A stretch of 64,000 bases of DNA, taken from the NCBI GenBank assembly GCA_951799445.1, contig CATOGU010000029.1:20314-84313 (forward strand). The letters are read 5' to 3'. Under the pieces are notes generated by a model. The model ran no database searches, had not been told where the DNA came from, and saw only the letters and a list, made by a program, of their open reading frames with translations. This DNA comes from Pseudisothecium myosuroides. Its lineage: Eukaryota > Streptophyta > Bryopsida > Hypnales > Lembophyllaceae. Both the position numbers and the translations under genes were made by a program. Below are positions 9,424 to 18,433 of the stretch, in pieces (position 1 is the first letter of the stretch; every line of letters begins with the position of its first letter).

Positions 9424-9789
9424 ATGACACTTGGAGAACGCCTTAAAACCCTGCGACGCGAGCTTGGCTTGTCGCAAGAAGCCCTGGGAGCACAAGGATT
9501 TGTGTCTACCCCCGGATGGATCAAGATCGAAAACGGCCAGCGCCAGGCGAGCGAAAAGCTCATCGACAAGCTGAGCAAATGGCTCGTCGAAGATAAATAC
9601 ATGCGCGCGGGCGCGTCCAACACGCTCAAGGAAGAGTTGCTGGTGCTCAAGTATCTGGGCAGCCGTTCGCCGTTCGTGCGGGAGCTGGCCAAGAGTCACG
9701 CCAAGAAGATGCCCGGCGGCGGGGCGGCGTTGCTGGCGGAGACGCCCGGCGGCTACAAGGCCAAGCGCGGCCGCCCGAAGGCTTCGTAA
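9424..9789 (+). CDS. Small XRE-family DNA-binding protein
   Basis: 121 residues. The N-terminal 60 residues form a Cro/C1-type helix-turn-helix (LGERLKTLRRELGLSQEAL, then the WIKIENGQRQ recognition-helix region). The C-terminal half is basic and ends in KAKRGRPKAS, an AT-hook-like GRP element. It is probably a transcriptional regulator acting in the cytoplasm. The target is unknown. It is convergent with the FGE-like gene, with a REPIN between them. Confidence 0.85.
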   Translation: MTLGERLKTLRRELGLSQEALGAQGFVSTPGWIKIENGQRQASEKLIDKLSKWLVEDKYMRAGASNTLKEELLVLKYLGSRSPFVRELAKSHAKKMPGGGAALLAETPGGYKAKRGRPKAS

Positions 9790-9792
9790 TCA

Positions 9793-9907
9793 GGTAGGGA
9801 TGGCTCTCCGAGCCGGTCCCTTGCTTCTCTGATGGGAAAATGCGCGCGAGGTGCTCCCAACGCGTTTCCCCCTGAATCAGGGACCGGCTCGGAGAGCCAT
9901 CCCTACC
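9793..9907. repeat. REPIN, family A
   Basis: Complete doublet: left arm 9793-9821, right arm about 9879-9907, both with the GTAG head and the GGCTC/GAGCC mini-hairpin. It lies between convergent genes and could serve as a two-way terminator. Confidence 0.85.
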
Positions 9908-9914
9908 TTGGGTA

Positions 9915-11705
9915 CTAATCGCACTCGCAGACGACCCGGAAACCCACGTCGTTGCTCGCGTAGGTCGGCAGGTTGAACCCGCGCGTCGTCGTCTTGAGGC
10001 TCGCAAACCGCGACTTCCAACTCCCGCCCCGGTACACCCGCTGGCTGCCGTTGAGCGGTCCGCGCGGGTTCGTCTTCTCGCCGCCCTTGTAGGCGTCGTA
10101 GAAATCCAGGCACCATTCCCAGACGTTGCCTGACATGTCATCCGTGCCGAACGGACCCGCGCCGTCAGGGTAGACTCCCACGGGCGAGGTCTCGGCGTAG
10201 CCGTCGTTGACCTGCGCATCGCGCCAGGGAAAAGTCGTGTTCGCATCGGCAAAATTTGCCAGCGTGCCCTTGCCGGTCTGCTCGCCCCACGGATAGGGAC
10301 GGCCATCCTCGCCTTTGGCGGCCCACTCCCACTCGGCCTCCGACGGCAGGCGGTAGCGCTTCTTTTCCTTGCCGGTCAGCCAGACGCAGAACTTCACGGC
10401 GTCGAGGTAGCTGACGTAAATTGCCGGGTGGCGGTCGTCCGCCCACGCGCCGCGCCGGGAGCGGTGCGCGGGTTCGAATTTCTCGTACTCCGCATTGGTG
10501 ATCGGGTGCCGGGAAAGGTAATACCGGCCCAGCGTCACGCGGGTGGTCGGCTGTTCGTTGGCGGCGGCCCCGGGAGCGGCGCTGCCCATGCTGAAGGTCG
10601 TCGAGGGGACGAAAAGCATCTGGCTGCCCAGCGAATTGGTAAAATCCGGGAAATGCCGGTTTTCCTGCTGGGAACTGAGCGTCCGCGGCAGCGGCATTTC
10701 CTGGTAGGCCACCGGCGCGGCGGCGGGGGGCTGGCCGTTCTTTTCCGGCGCGGCGGTACCGCCCTGGCCGCTCCTGGCGTTGGGTGAGGCCGCCCCCGGC
10801 GCGCGCGCCACGACCGGGGTCTTCGCGCCGACCAGCGTCTTGAGCTTGGCGGCGGGAATGATCGGCGTGCGGTTGGCGGCGAGCGGCGACGTGGCGGAAA
10901 CCGTTGCCTCCAGGGTGCCGTTGGAGACCGCTTCCAGGTAATCGTCCACCATGTCCTCGGCCTCGCCGGGATCGAGGCCGAGGTTTTCGGCCATGTCGAT
11001 GAACGTGTCGCGCCGGTCGTCGCTCATGGATTCCTCGTCCAGGCCGGAAAGCTTCAACATCCGCTCGAAATCCGCGCGGGGACTGCTGGCGCGCACGCGC
11101 CGGGTGCGCGGGGTTTCGCCGTTGCCGTTCACGGCGGGCGGGGCGGGGGCAATCGGCGCGGCCACCGGGGCGGGTGCGGGAGGGGCGACCGGCTCCGGGG
11201 GCGGCAATGCCGACTCACGCAGCGACCCGGTGCGTTTGAGTCCGAGCAGGATCGTTCCGGCGATATCGCCGCCGGTCAGGCCCATGTCGCGGCCGAGTTT
11301 TTCGAGGTTGGCCTCGGCGTCGGCGGTGAGCACCTTGTCGGTGAGCGCGAAGTCGAGGAACTTCTTGAACTCGGTGAGCGCGTTGACGCGGGCGCGATCC
11401 TGAAGCGCCACGTCGATCTGCTTGCGCCGTTCGGGGTTGAGCAGTTCGGCGCGGGCTTCGGCGAGGTATTTGGGCGCGAGGTCGATGCCGCCCCGGAGCA
11501 TCTGCGCCAGGGGATTGCTCGGCTGGTTTTTGAGCGGCAATTTCTTCTGCCACCAGACGAGGAGCTGACGGGTATTCTCCTCGATTTCCTCGTTGGTCGG
11601 ATGCGCCTCGTAAGACAGCCCCAACCTCTCGTAGACATCCTGCGAATTGAACCGGCTCCAACCCTCCCATTTGCGGGGGTCATCGGGGAGCGGCGAGGGA
11701 AGCAT
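9915..11705 (-). CDS. J-like / FGE-sulfatase domain protein of chaperone cassette
   Basis: 596 residues in three parts. Residues about 20-105 resemble a J domain in outline (DVYERLGLSYEAHPTNEEI near the start, AEARAELLNPERRKQIDVAL at the end) but lack the HPD tripeptide. Residues about 160-345 are a Pro/Ala-rich linker. Residues about 350-596 are a formylglycine-generating-enzyme (SUMF1-type) fold: MLFVPSTTFSMGS, LPSEAEWEWAAKGEDGRPYP, MSGNVWEWCLDFYD, RVYRGGSW. The region after RVYRGGSW, where catalytic FGEs carry their Cys pair, has none (KSRFASLKTTTRGF), so this domain is probably binding, not catalytic. Third gene of the GrpE-like/Hsp70 cassette. Confidence 0.85.
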   Translation of the reverse strand: MLPSPLPDDPRKWEGWSRFNSQDVYERLGLSYEAHPTNEEIEENTRQLLVWWQKKLPLKNQPSNPLAQMLRGGIDLAPKYLAEARAELLNPERRKQIDVALQDRARVNALTEFKKFLDFALTDKVLTADAEANLEKLGRDMGLTGGDIAGTILLGLKRTGSLRESALPPPEPVAPPAPAPVAAPIAPAPPAVNGNGETPRTRRVRASSPRADFERMLKLSGLDEESMSDDRRDTFIDMAENLGLDPGEAEDMVDDYLEAVSNGTLEATVSATSPLAANRTPIIPAAKLKTLVGAKTPVVARAPGAASPNARSGQGGTAAPEKNGQPPAAAPVAYQEMPLPRTLSSQQENRHFPDFTNSLGSQMLFVPSTTFSMGSAAPGAAANEQPTTRVTLGRYYLSRHPITNAEYEKFEPAHRSRRGAWADDRHPAIYVSYLDAVKFCVWLTGKEKKRYRLPSEAEWEWAAKGEDGRPYPWGEQTGKGTLANFADANTTFPWRDAQVNDGYAETSPVGVYPDGAGPFGTDDMSGNVWEWCLDFYDAYKGGEKTNPRGPLNGSQRVYRGGSWKSRFASLKTTTRGFNLPTYASNDVGFRVVCECD

Positions 11706-11707
11706 GG

Positions 11708-11808
11708 GAAAGGCGGAAGGCGGAAGTGGAAAGGCGGAAATGAAAATCGGGACTTAGAATCGTTGTGCTTTCTTACTTCCGCCTTCCGCCTTCCGCCTTC
11801 CGCCTTTG
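11708..11808. repeat. Inverted repeat, family C (GGCGGAA units)
   Basis: GGCGGAA units at 11710-11740 and inverse TTCCGCC units at 11775-11807. It fills the space between the Hsp70 stop and the start of the J-like/FGE gene. Confidence 0.8.
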
Positions 11809-11810
11809 TT

Positions 11811-13376
11811 CTATTCGACTTTGATCAACGACAAGCTCGCCGTCGCGTTCGCCATTTCGTCTTCGGAAAGACCCGTGTTGCGCTGGATCGTGACCTGGTT
11901 CGTCTTGCCGAAAGCCTCCACGATCACTTCGAGCACCTGGTTCGTGTTGTAGTGATACGTCAACTCCACCGGCGCGCCCTTGGGCAGGTACGGCGGCAGA
12001 TCGACCGCGCATAATCCCAGCGGCGTGCACTCGCTCGGCACCGTGCTCTCGCCCTCGACCACGCGCACGACCACCTTGGCCATGTTCGCCTGCGCCGTGC
12101 CGAAGTTGTTCTTAAATTCCGCCGGCACGGGCGTCATTTTCTTGACCATCGGGAACACGTATTCCTCCATCATGTCCTCGTTCCACAGCACGACCCCCAG
12201 GCTGTGGCTCGTGATGTTGGTCACCTGGATGAGACCGCCCTCGCGGTTGGAAAATTGCTCGCGGGTGGACTCGGGCACGACCTTCTCGCCCGTCTTGTCC
12301 TCGTTGGACAACATCGCCAGCATCCCCTGGATCGCCGCGCCCACGGCCACCGCCTCGTCCGGGCTGACGTGCTCCGCCAGCGGCACGCTGCTGATCTCCG
12401 AGATCATCTGCCGGATCATCGGCATCCGCGTCATGCCGCCGACGAGGAGGATCTTGTCGATGTCCGACCAGTTCATCTTCGCTTCCTGCATGACGATCTC
12501 GCAGATCGTCTTGGTCTTCTCGACCAGGTGCGCGCAGATTTTCTCGAAGTCGTCGCGCGTCAGCTCGATCTTGATGCTCTTTCCGTTGTGCGAATGCACG
12601 ATGGTCGTGCGCGGGCGGCTGGAAAGCTGGATTTTCCCGGCCAGCGCGCGGCTCTGGAGTTCCTGGTAGCTCTGCAGGTCGAGCAGCGGGTTTTCGCCGT
12701 GCAGCCGGTCGAACTCCTCGGCCACGAGGTTGACGATGATGTCGTCCCAATCCTTGCCGCCGAGCCGGTGGTCGCCGTTGGTGGCCAGCATCTCGATGTG
12801 CTGGTCCTTGATCCGCATGATCGTCACGTCGAACGTGCCGCCGCCGAGATCGAACACGAACACCGTCTGGTTCTGGTCGAGCTTGTCCAGCCCGTAGCTC
12901 AGCGCGGCGGCGGTCGGCTCGTTGATGATGCTCAGCACGTTGAACCCGGCCAACTGCCCGGCGTGAATCGTCGCCGTGCGCTCGGAATCGTTGAAATACG
13001 CGGGCACCGTGATGACGGCATCCGTCACCTCGCAGCCCAGATAACGCTCGGCGTCGTTCTTGAGCTTTTTCACGATCAGCGCGCTCAGTTCCTCCGCCGA
13101 GAACACCTTGTCGGCGAACTCGCGGTGAAACTCGTCCTTGCTCTTGCCCATCTCGCGTTTGACGAAATCGACGATCTTCTCCGGCTCGGCCACGGAGTTC
13201 TGCTTGGCGTACGTGCCGACGACGGCATTCGCGCCGTCGAACAAAATGACCGAGGGCGTGATGCGCTCGCTCTCGGAGTTGGGAATGATCTGCGGCTTGC
13301 CGTACGCGTCGATGTGCGCGATGGCCGAAAACGTCGTGCCCAGGTCGATGCCGACGGCTTTGCGGGTGGTCGTCAT
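11811..13376 (-). CDS. Hsp70-family chaperone lacking the lid
   Basis: 521 residues, intact, about 100 shorter than canonical DnaK. The ATPase domain is complete: AVGIDLGTTFSAIAHIDA, VITVPAYFNDSERTATIHAG, INEPTAAALSYGLDK, VFDLGGGTFDVTIMR, and ILLVGGMTRMPMIRQMI. A beta-sandwich substrate domain follows (TSHSLGVVLWNEDMMEEYVF, LTYHYNTNQVLEVIVEAFG). The protein ends soon after it, so the helical lid of DnaK is absent. The stop of the GrpE-like gene lies 18 bases upstream and the J-like/FGE gene follows, which suggests a dedicated machine and not the housekeeping DnaK. Confidence 0.93.
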   Translation of the reverse strand: MTTTRKAVGIDLGTTFSAIAHIDAYGKPQIIPNSESERITPSVILFDGANAVVGTYAKQNSVAEPEKIVDFVKREMGKSKDEFHREFADKVFSAEELSALIVKKLKNDAERYLGCEVTDAVITVPAYFNDSERTATIHAGQLAGFNVLSIINEPTAAALSYGLDKLDQNQTVFVFDLGGGTFDVTIMRIKDQHIEMLATNGDHRLGGKDWDDIIVNLVAEEFDRLHGENPLLDLQSYQELQSRALAGKIQLSSRPRTTIVHSHNGKSIKIELTRDDFEKICAHLVEKTKTICEIVMQEAKMNWSDIDKILLVGGMTRMPMIRQMISEISSVPLAEHVSPDEAVAVGAAIQGMLAMLSNEDKTGEKVVPESTREQFSNREGGLIQVTNITSHSLGVVLWNEDMMEEYVFPMVKKMTPVPAEFKNNFGTAQANMAKVVVRVVEGESTVPSECTPLGLCAVDLPPYLPKGAPVELTYHYNTNQVLEVIVEAFGKTNQVTIQRNTGLSEDEMANATASLSLIKVE

Positions 13377-13394
13377 AGTGGAAAAAGCAACGGA

Positions 13395-14264
13395 TTAACT
13401 GGCGGCGGGAGCATCGGGGGGCGCGGGATCGGTGGCGGGAGGCGAGGCGGGTTTCCAACGGCGGGCAACGATCTCCTCGGGGCGGATCGCGCGGTCTCGC
13501 CAGGAAAAACCGGGTTTGACGGAGCGGGCGACGAGGCTGTCGTCCTCGGGCGCGTCGGCTGGCTCGACCGCCACGATGCGGTGGGATTTCTTGTCCACGG
13601 GCGCGCCGGCGGCGGTGCGGGAAAGGACCACGTCCATGCGCAGGAACACCTCGATCATGTGGTGAAGTTGGTTCTCGACGTTGCCCGCGAGGTTTTGCAG
13701 GAACGCCTGCTCGGAGTCTTTTTCCTCGCCGCCCCCCGGCGATGGCGCGCGTTTTTTGTCGTCGCCTTTGCCGGGTCTATCCGGTTTCTCGGCGCCCCGC
13801 AGAGTTTCCAGGCGGGCGAGGGCCTGTTCGTGGACGGCGGTGAAATCATCGAAGAGCGCGACGAGATCGCGGATGAACGGCTTCTGCAGGGCGTCGAAGA
13901 GGAAGTTGTCCTTGTAGCCTTTGAGTTCGGCGTGCAGCGCGTCGAAAAGCTTCTGGTTGGCGCTTTCGACGGAGCCGATGCGCTGGAGTTGCTGGTTGAT
14001 GTTGTCGATGACCGGCGAGACGGCCGGCTGGGCATTGACCACCTTGCCCATCGACGTGAGCAGGGTCGCCATCTCCGCGTTCTGGCGTTTGACGGATTCC
14101 AACTCGAACGCCAGGGGCCGGAGCATCTGGCCGAGGGCGAGGAGCAGGTCGTTACGATCCATGCGCACGGCACCCGACGCCTTGGCCTCCGCCTGACTCG
14201 ACAGGTTTTTCATTTCCCCGGCGAAATCGAAATCGTCTAGATGGGTGCGGAGCGGGTCTGGCAT
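13395..14264 (-). CDS. GrpE-like nucleotide exchange factor, divergent
   Basis: 289 residues. A long helical region (about 60-150, LAFELESVKRQNAEMATLLT and onward) is followed by a second helical part, then a C-terminal section VDKKSHRIVAVEPAD and GFSWRDRAIRPEEIVARRW. This last part echoes the GrpE beta-wing, where paired V-rich strands end in a Gly-Tyr/Phe and Arg-Pro-x-x-V motif. Length and charge-rich inserts (EKPDRPGKGDDKKR) are unusual for GrpE. The assignment rests on this resemblance plus its place directly upstream of Hsp70. It is probably the first gene of the cassette. Confidence 0.65.
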   Translation of the reverse strand: MPDPLRTHLDDFDFAGEMKNLSSQAEAKASGAVRMDRNDLLLALGQMLRPLAFELESVKRQNAEMATLLTSMGKVVNAQPAVSPVIDNINQQLQRIGSVESANQKLFDALHAELKGYKDNFLFDALQKPFIRDLVALFDDFTAVHEQALARLETLRGAEKPDRPGKGDDKKRAPSPGGGEEKDSEQAFLQNLAGNVENQLHHMIEVFLRMDVVLSRTAAGAPVDKKSHRIVAVEPADAPEDDSLVARSVKPGFSWRDRAIRPEEIVARRWKPASPPATDPAPPDAPAAS

Positions 14265-14331
14265 GGCTTTTTACTCTGGTAGCGAGTTTTAGGCCAAGCC
14301 GGAAGATTTTCTAGGTGCTGGTCCAAAATAA

Positions 14332-14360
14332 GGTAGGGATGGCTCTCCGAGCCGGTCCCT
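14332..14360 (+). repeat. Solo REP arm, family A
   Basis: One left arm with the GTAG head and GGCTC/GAGCC hairpin. No inverse arm is visible in the following 150 bases, so this is a single REP or the remains of a doublet. It is the only notable feature in the 14265-14519 gap between genes. Confidence 0.8.
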
Positions 14361-14519
14361 TGCTTACCCGATGTGCGCGAACCGTAGAGGGCAAAGCGGC
14401 GTGCTCAGAACCCGCGAGGTAGGGCGTCCCGCATTTATCATTCGCGCCGCTGGGCCCCCTCCGATTTCCACACACCACGGCGCAAACCGGGGAGGAGCAG
14501 AGACGATCCACCCTCCCTT

Positions 14520-16051
14520 CTAAGCGAAATGCCGCGCAATCGCCTGCGCGAACTGATCCAGATCCGCTCCGGGCGATTCGATATCGGGACCGTCCAACCG
14601 GCGTCCCTCAACGCCAGCGAGGTGATCGGCCCCAGGCTGGCCGCCAGCATTCCCGGCGGCTTTGGAAGCTTGAGCGCGAGGAAGTTCTCGACGCTGGAGC
14701 CGCTGGCAAACGTGATGACATCCGCGCCCTCGCGCCGGAAGCGTTCGAGCGCCGGGGCCGCCGCCGTTTCGGGGACGGTCCGGTACGCGATGGCCTCGTC
14801 CACGATGGCACCGAGTTTGGTCAACTCGCGGGCCAGTACGTCGCGCGTGGACTCCGGGCGGACCAGCAGGATTTTCACGTTCTCGACGCTGGTTTCTTTC
14901 AGAAGCTCTGCCAGCAGGGCTTCCGCGACCGCCGTTTCCGGCTGCACGTCTACCTTCAAATGAAACTCGCGCAAGCGCGCGGCGGTCGCCGGACCCACGG
15001 CGGCGATCCGTGCCCCGCCGATGTCCCGCGCATCCGAGAACAGCCGGTAAAACCAATCGAAGAACGCGTTCACGCCGTTGGGACTGGTAAAAACGATCCA
15101 CTCGTAAGTATGCGCATCTTTCACCAATTCGGCGAACTCGCGCAGGGCGGTGGGCGGCTCGATGCGGATGGTCGGAATCTCCAGCACATCCGCTCCCAGC
15201 GCACGCAGCTTCACCGACAACGCCCCGGCCTGCTGCCGCGTGCGCGTCACGACGACGCGCTTGCCGAACAGCGGCCTTTTCTCGAACCAGTTCAGCTCTT
15301 TCCTCAAATTGACCACCTCGCCGAACACCGCGACCGCCGGGGCCTCGAACTTCACCGCCGCCGCCTTCTCCGCAATATCGCCCAAGGTCCCGGTCAGCGT
15401 CTGCTGCCTCCCGGTGGTGGCCCAACGGACCAGCGCGACGGGTAACTCTTTATCCGCCCCGGCCTCAAGCAGTTGCCGGCTGATGGATTCCAACCGCTCC
15501 ACCCCCATGAGCATCACCTTGGTCCCCGGGGCCTTGGCGATCTGCGCGAAATCGACGGCGCTGCCGCCCTTCTCGGGGTCTTCGTGGCCGGTAAAAATGG
15601 TCAACTGCGAGACGTGCCCGCGCTGGGTCACGGGAATCCCCGCATACGCCGGTCCCGCAACCGTGGAGGACACCCCCGGCACGACCTCGAACTTCACGCC
15701 CGCCCGCGCGAGCGCGAGGGCCTCTTCACCCCCACGCCCGAACACAAAAGGATCGCCGCCTTTCAACCTGACCACGCGCTTGCCGCCCCGCGTCTTCTCG
15801 ACGAGCAGGGCATTGATCTCCTCCTGCTTCAACGTGTGCGCTCCGGCCTTCTTGCCCGCGTAAATGACCTCCGTCTCCTTCGGTGCCCATGCGAGCATCT
15901 CCGGATTACACAGGTAATCGTAAACGAGCACTTCCGCCTGCTCGACGCATTCCTTGGCCCGCAGCGTCACCAGTCCCAAATCCCCCGGTCCCGCGCCGAC
16001 GAGATAGCAGACACCGACAGGTTTGGGGGCAATTTTGTCCTTCTTGCTCAT
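14520..16051 (-). CDS. cobA-hemD: Uroporphyrinogen-III C-methyltransferase/synthase fusion, one frameshift
   Basis: About 510 residues. The N-terminal half (to about 250) is SUMT, which methylates uroporphyrinogen III at C2 and C7 towards siroheme and cobalamin: YLVGAGPGDLGLVTLRA, VVRLKGGDPFVFGRGGEE, PGVSSTVAGPAYAGIPVTQR. The C-terminal half (about 270-510) is uroporphyrinogen-III synthase, which closes the tetrapyrrole ring: VVVTRTRQQAGALS, WIVFTSPNGVNAFF, VITFASGSSVENFL. Near the end a GGG run at 14586-14588 seems one base short; restoring it gives a natural C-terminus ending ARHFA at 14520. The start at 16051 (MSKKDKIAPK) excludes an upstream basic leader. Last gene of the heme operon, now separated from hemC by inserted genes. 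Confidence 0.92.
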
Positions 16052-16180
16052 GCGCCGGGAACATCGTACAACCACGCCGGAAGGACAACCGGCTTCGTGG
16101 CGAAGGCCGCTCTTTTAGAGGATTGACAGACCCCAAGATTGGTTGCTGACGTGGCCGAGCGCAGGGTTTAATGTGTCACC

Positions 16181-17402
16181 ATGCTCAACGGCATCCACTT
16201 GGTCGATTATGGCAACCACCGCGACACCCGCCTGACTTTCGGGCGCATGACCGCGCTCGTCGGTCAAAATGGAGCAGGAAAGACAAACGTGATGAAAGCC
16301 ATCCTTGAGATGGACGGACGCTACAAAAATGAAGACGCGCGTTCTGAGAGCACGTTTCTAATGCTCAGATCTGGCTGCAAAGAGTGGGTGCTTGAAGCGA
16401 GCTGGCCAGGACCTCTCATCAAACAATCTGGGCACTGGGCACTACAGATTGGGTCACACAAATCGACTTCCTGGCTATGGCGCAGCCATGCACTGAATAA
16501 CCCTGAGACTTGGCTGCCTACTCCGAGCGAATGGGAAACGGCTCCTAGTTGGCATGACGAGCCCAGTCATAATTACATGCCCGATCTGACCGGAATCGTA
16601 GAACCGGAGACAACCGTAAAGCCCATAATTAAGCGCGCGGTGCGAAGCGCATGGACTAGCCGCTACTTCAAAACTGTTGGAAGCCTTTTGAAGTGGCCAT
16701 CTTACTCGGAAACAATACCTCCTGTTTTGGGAGAAGATTGTCGAGATATTGCTTGGGTCGTTTCCTATTTGAAGGGTGCCAGAGATGAAGTGTTCGATAA
16801 AATCGTAGAATCACTACGGCAGGTTGTACCCACGTTCAGGCGAATCAAACATAGCCCTGCACTCATTCAAAAAACAGAGAACAAGACATTAACGATCAAC
16901 GAACAACAGCAATCTTACGACGAGAAACTGACGGTGGTAGGACAAGAATTGCGCTTTGATATGGCATCAGGCCGTGACTTGCCTGCTTCTCAAATCAGTG
17001 ATGGAACTCTTATGTCTCTAGCGATTCTTACAGCCGTGATATACGAGAATGATGGAGGCCCACAAACTATCCTGCTGGACGACATTGAGTCTGGACTTCA
17101 TCCTAATGCACAACGCGACTTGATTAGGCAGTTGCGCTTACTGCAAGATGTGAGGCCAGAATTGCAGATAGTTTTTTTCCAGCCATTCACCGTACATCAT
17201 TGACGAGATGAACCCGGACGATGTTTGGCTATTTACAGCGGATGAGAGAGGCATCGCTCATTGTGCCAAACTCAGCGAACACCCCGACGCCAAATGTGCG
17301 CTCGAAGTGCTAACGACCGGCGAATTCTGGAGTGCCGAGGGCGAAAACTGGGTGCTTGATCGCGCAAAACGATCCAATGAAGAAGCGGTTGCAGCCAAGT
17401 AA
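16181..17402 (+). CDS. AAA-family ATPase (OLD/RecF-like), one frameshift
   Basis: About 406 residues. ABC/SMC-type ATPase as found in anti-phage systems: Walker A ALVGQNGAGKTNVMKAI near residue 30, a signature-like ASQISDGTLMSLAIL at about 270, Walker B QTILLDDIESGLHP at about 300, then the HSP switch motif and a short C-terminal domain. The frame breaks at a run of seven T (17172-17178); six T would join the two parts through SHSPYII. The region is visibly AT-richer than its neighbours, with rare-looking codons (ATA, AGA), indicating transfer. The TOPRIM-like partner starts 9 bases after its stop. Confidence 0.85.
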
Positions 17403-17411
17403 CCACCCTTC

Positions 17412-18215
17412 ATGCCTGCCAGTCGTTCCACCCCGGTGCGGATCGTTGTCGTCGCGGAGGCCGAGGCAGACCGCCGCATGGTTTGCGGATTGATCGACCG
17501 GAAAATCGCGCACCACGCGCCGCAATGGTGGGCTGAGCAGGACGATGTTGTTTCGCAGCTAAACGCTTCGCGTGAGTGGTGCGGTTTGGAAGCGGGTACT
17601 GTGTTCACCCGCTGGAATCATCTAAAATACCTCACCCGACAAACGGAGCGTGGTAAAGCGCCCGGCGTGCGCTCGCTCGGCTTTGCTCCGCTTGGAGCGC
17701 GGCATTACGACCGCGAATCCGTGCGAACGGCTTTGATCCATTTCATGCTGATGCAACCAGCGCCCGCCGCTTTGGTCATTTCGCGCGACCTCGATGGACA
17801 GCATTCCGCCGAGCGCAGAGCCAGTTTGGAAACAGGTGCGCAGGAAGTCCTTGAGAGAGGCGTTCGTCTGGTCTTGGCCATCCAAACACCCATGCGCGAG
17901 GCGTGGTTGTTGAACGGTTTCGTTGCCCGAACCGACGCGGAGCGCAAAGCCCATGGAAGGGAGTGTGCCGCCATCCGCTTCGATCCGTGCTGCAAGGCGG
18001 AAGACATGACCGTGCCCGACGAAGCTGCACCACGGAGCGCCAAACGGGCACTACGGGCCTTGACTAACGGCAACGCCGAGCGGGAAGAAGCTTGCTGGCG
18101 CGAAACGAATTGGCACGTGCTCCGCGAGAGGGGCGTTGGCACCAGATTAAAAGCGTTTCTCGACGATGTGAAAGATCGCCTCGTGCAGTTGGTCACTGGT
18201 GAGCCACTGCGCTGA
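17412..18215 (+). CDS. TOPRIM-like (DUF4276/RloB-type) partner of the ATPase
   Basis: 267 residues. RIVVVAEAEADRRMVCGLID at the start has the strand-then-Glu pattern of TOPRIM-like folds. ALVISRDLDGQHS at about residue 120 supplies a DxD, and PMREAWLLNGF at about 160 resembles the E-a-W-l-l-a motif of DUF4276/RloB proteins. Such proteins act as metal-dependent nucleases or effectors beside an AAA ATPase in abortive-infection systems. The assignment is by motif order, not by strong identity. It forms a two-gene operon with the ATPase. The activity is inferred. Confidence 0.6.
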   Translation: MPASRSTPVRIVVVAEAEADRRMVCGLIDRKIAHHAPQWWAEQDDVVSQLNASREWCGLEAGTVFTRWNHLKYLTRQTERGKAPGVRSLGFAPLGARHYDRESVRTALIHFMLMQPAPAALVISRDLDGQHSAERRASLETGAQEVLERGVRLVLAIQTPMREAWLLNGFVARTDAERKAHGRECAAIRFDPCCKAEDMTVPDEAAPRSAKRALRALTNGNAEREEACWRETNWHVLRERGVGTRLKAFLDDVKDRLVQLVTGEPLR

Positions 18216-18223
18216 ACCCGGCG

Positions 18224-18360
18224 TCAAAGAACCTGCGACGCGACCTTGGCCGCCAAGCCTTCCGGATCATCCATCGACCAGACCGTTTCCCCAAATACAG
18301 GCATCGTCCCACCGTCCAAGCCGAACAGCAGCGCTCGGGAATGCGCTTGCTCGGAAAGTT
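18224..18360 (-). pseudogene. Remnant of a hemC 3' end
   Basis: On the minus strand this encodes MPVFGETVWSMDDPEGLAAK followed by VASQVL and a stop. This is nearly the same C-terminus as the full hemC at 19166 (which ends VAPQLL). Similarity covers about 40 codons and then fades. At DNA level the two copies differ at many bases, so this is not a recent exact duplication. It is a decayed or foreign hemC end, left between the defence-like genes and the nucleotidyltransferase. Confidence 0.8.
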
Positions 18361-18433
18361 CTGCTTCCCTTACTACCGAAAACCTGAAGATGGCAGTACA
18401 GCTTTCACGGGGAAAATTGGACAAAGCAAGCCT

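Noticed and set aside
12204..14240. 678-codon plus-strand open frame opposite Hsp70 and the GrpE-like gene
   Set aside because: Runs antisense through two recognised genes with no family motif; typical shadow frame in high-GC DNA.
16140..16180. Promoter and leaderless start for the ATPase (TTGCTG, 18 bases, TTTAAT, then ATG)
   Set aside because: Boxes are weak and 18 bases apart, and a second TTGACA upstream is not matched by a -10. Too uncertain to annotate.
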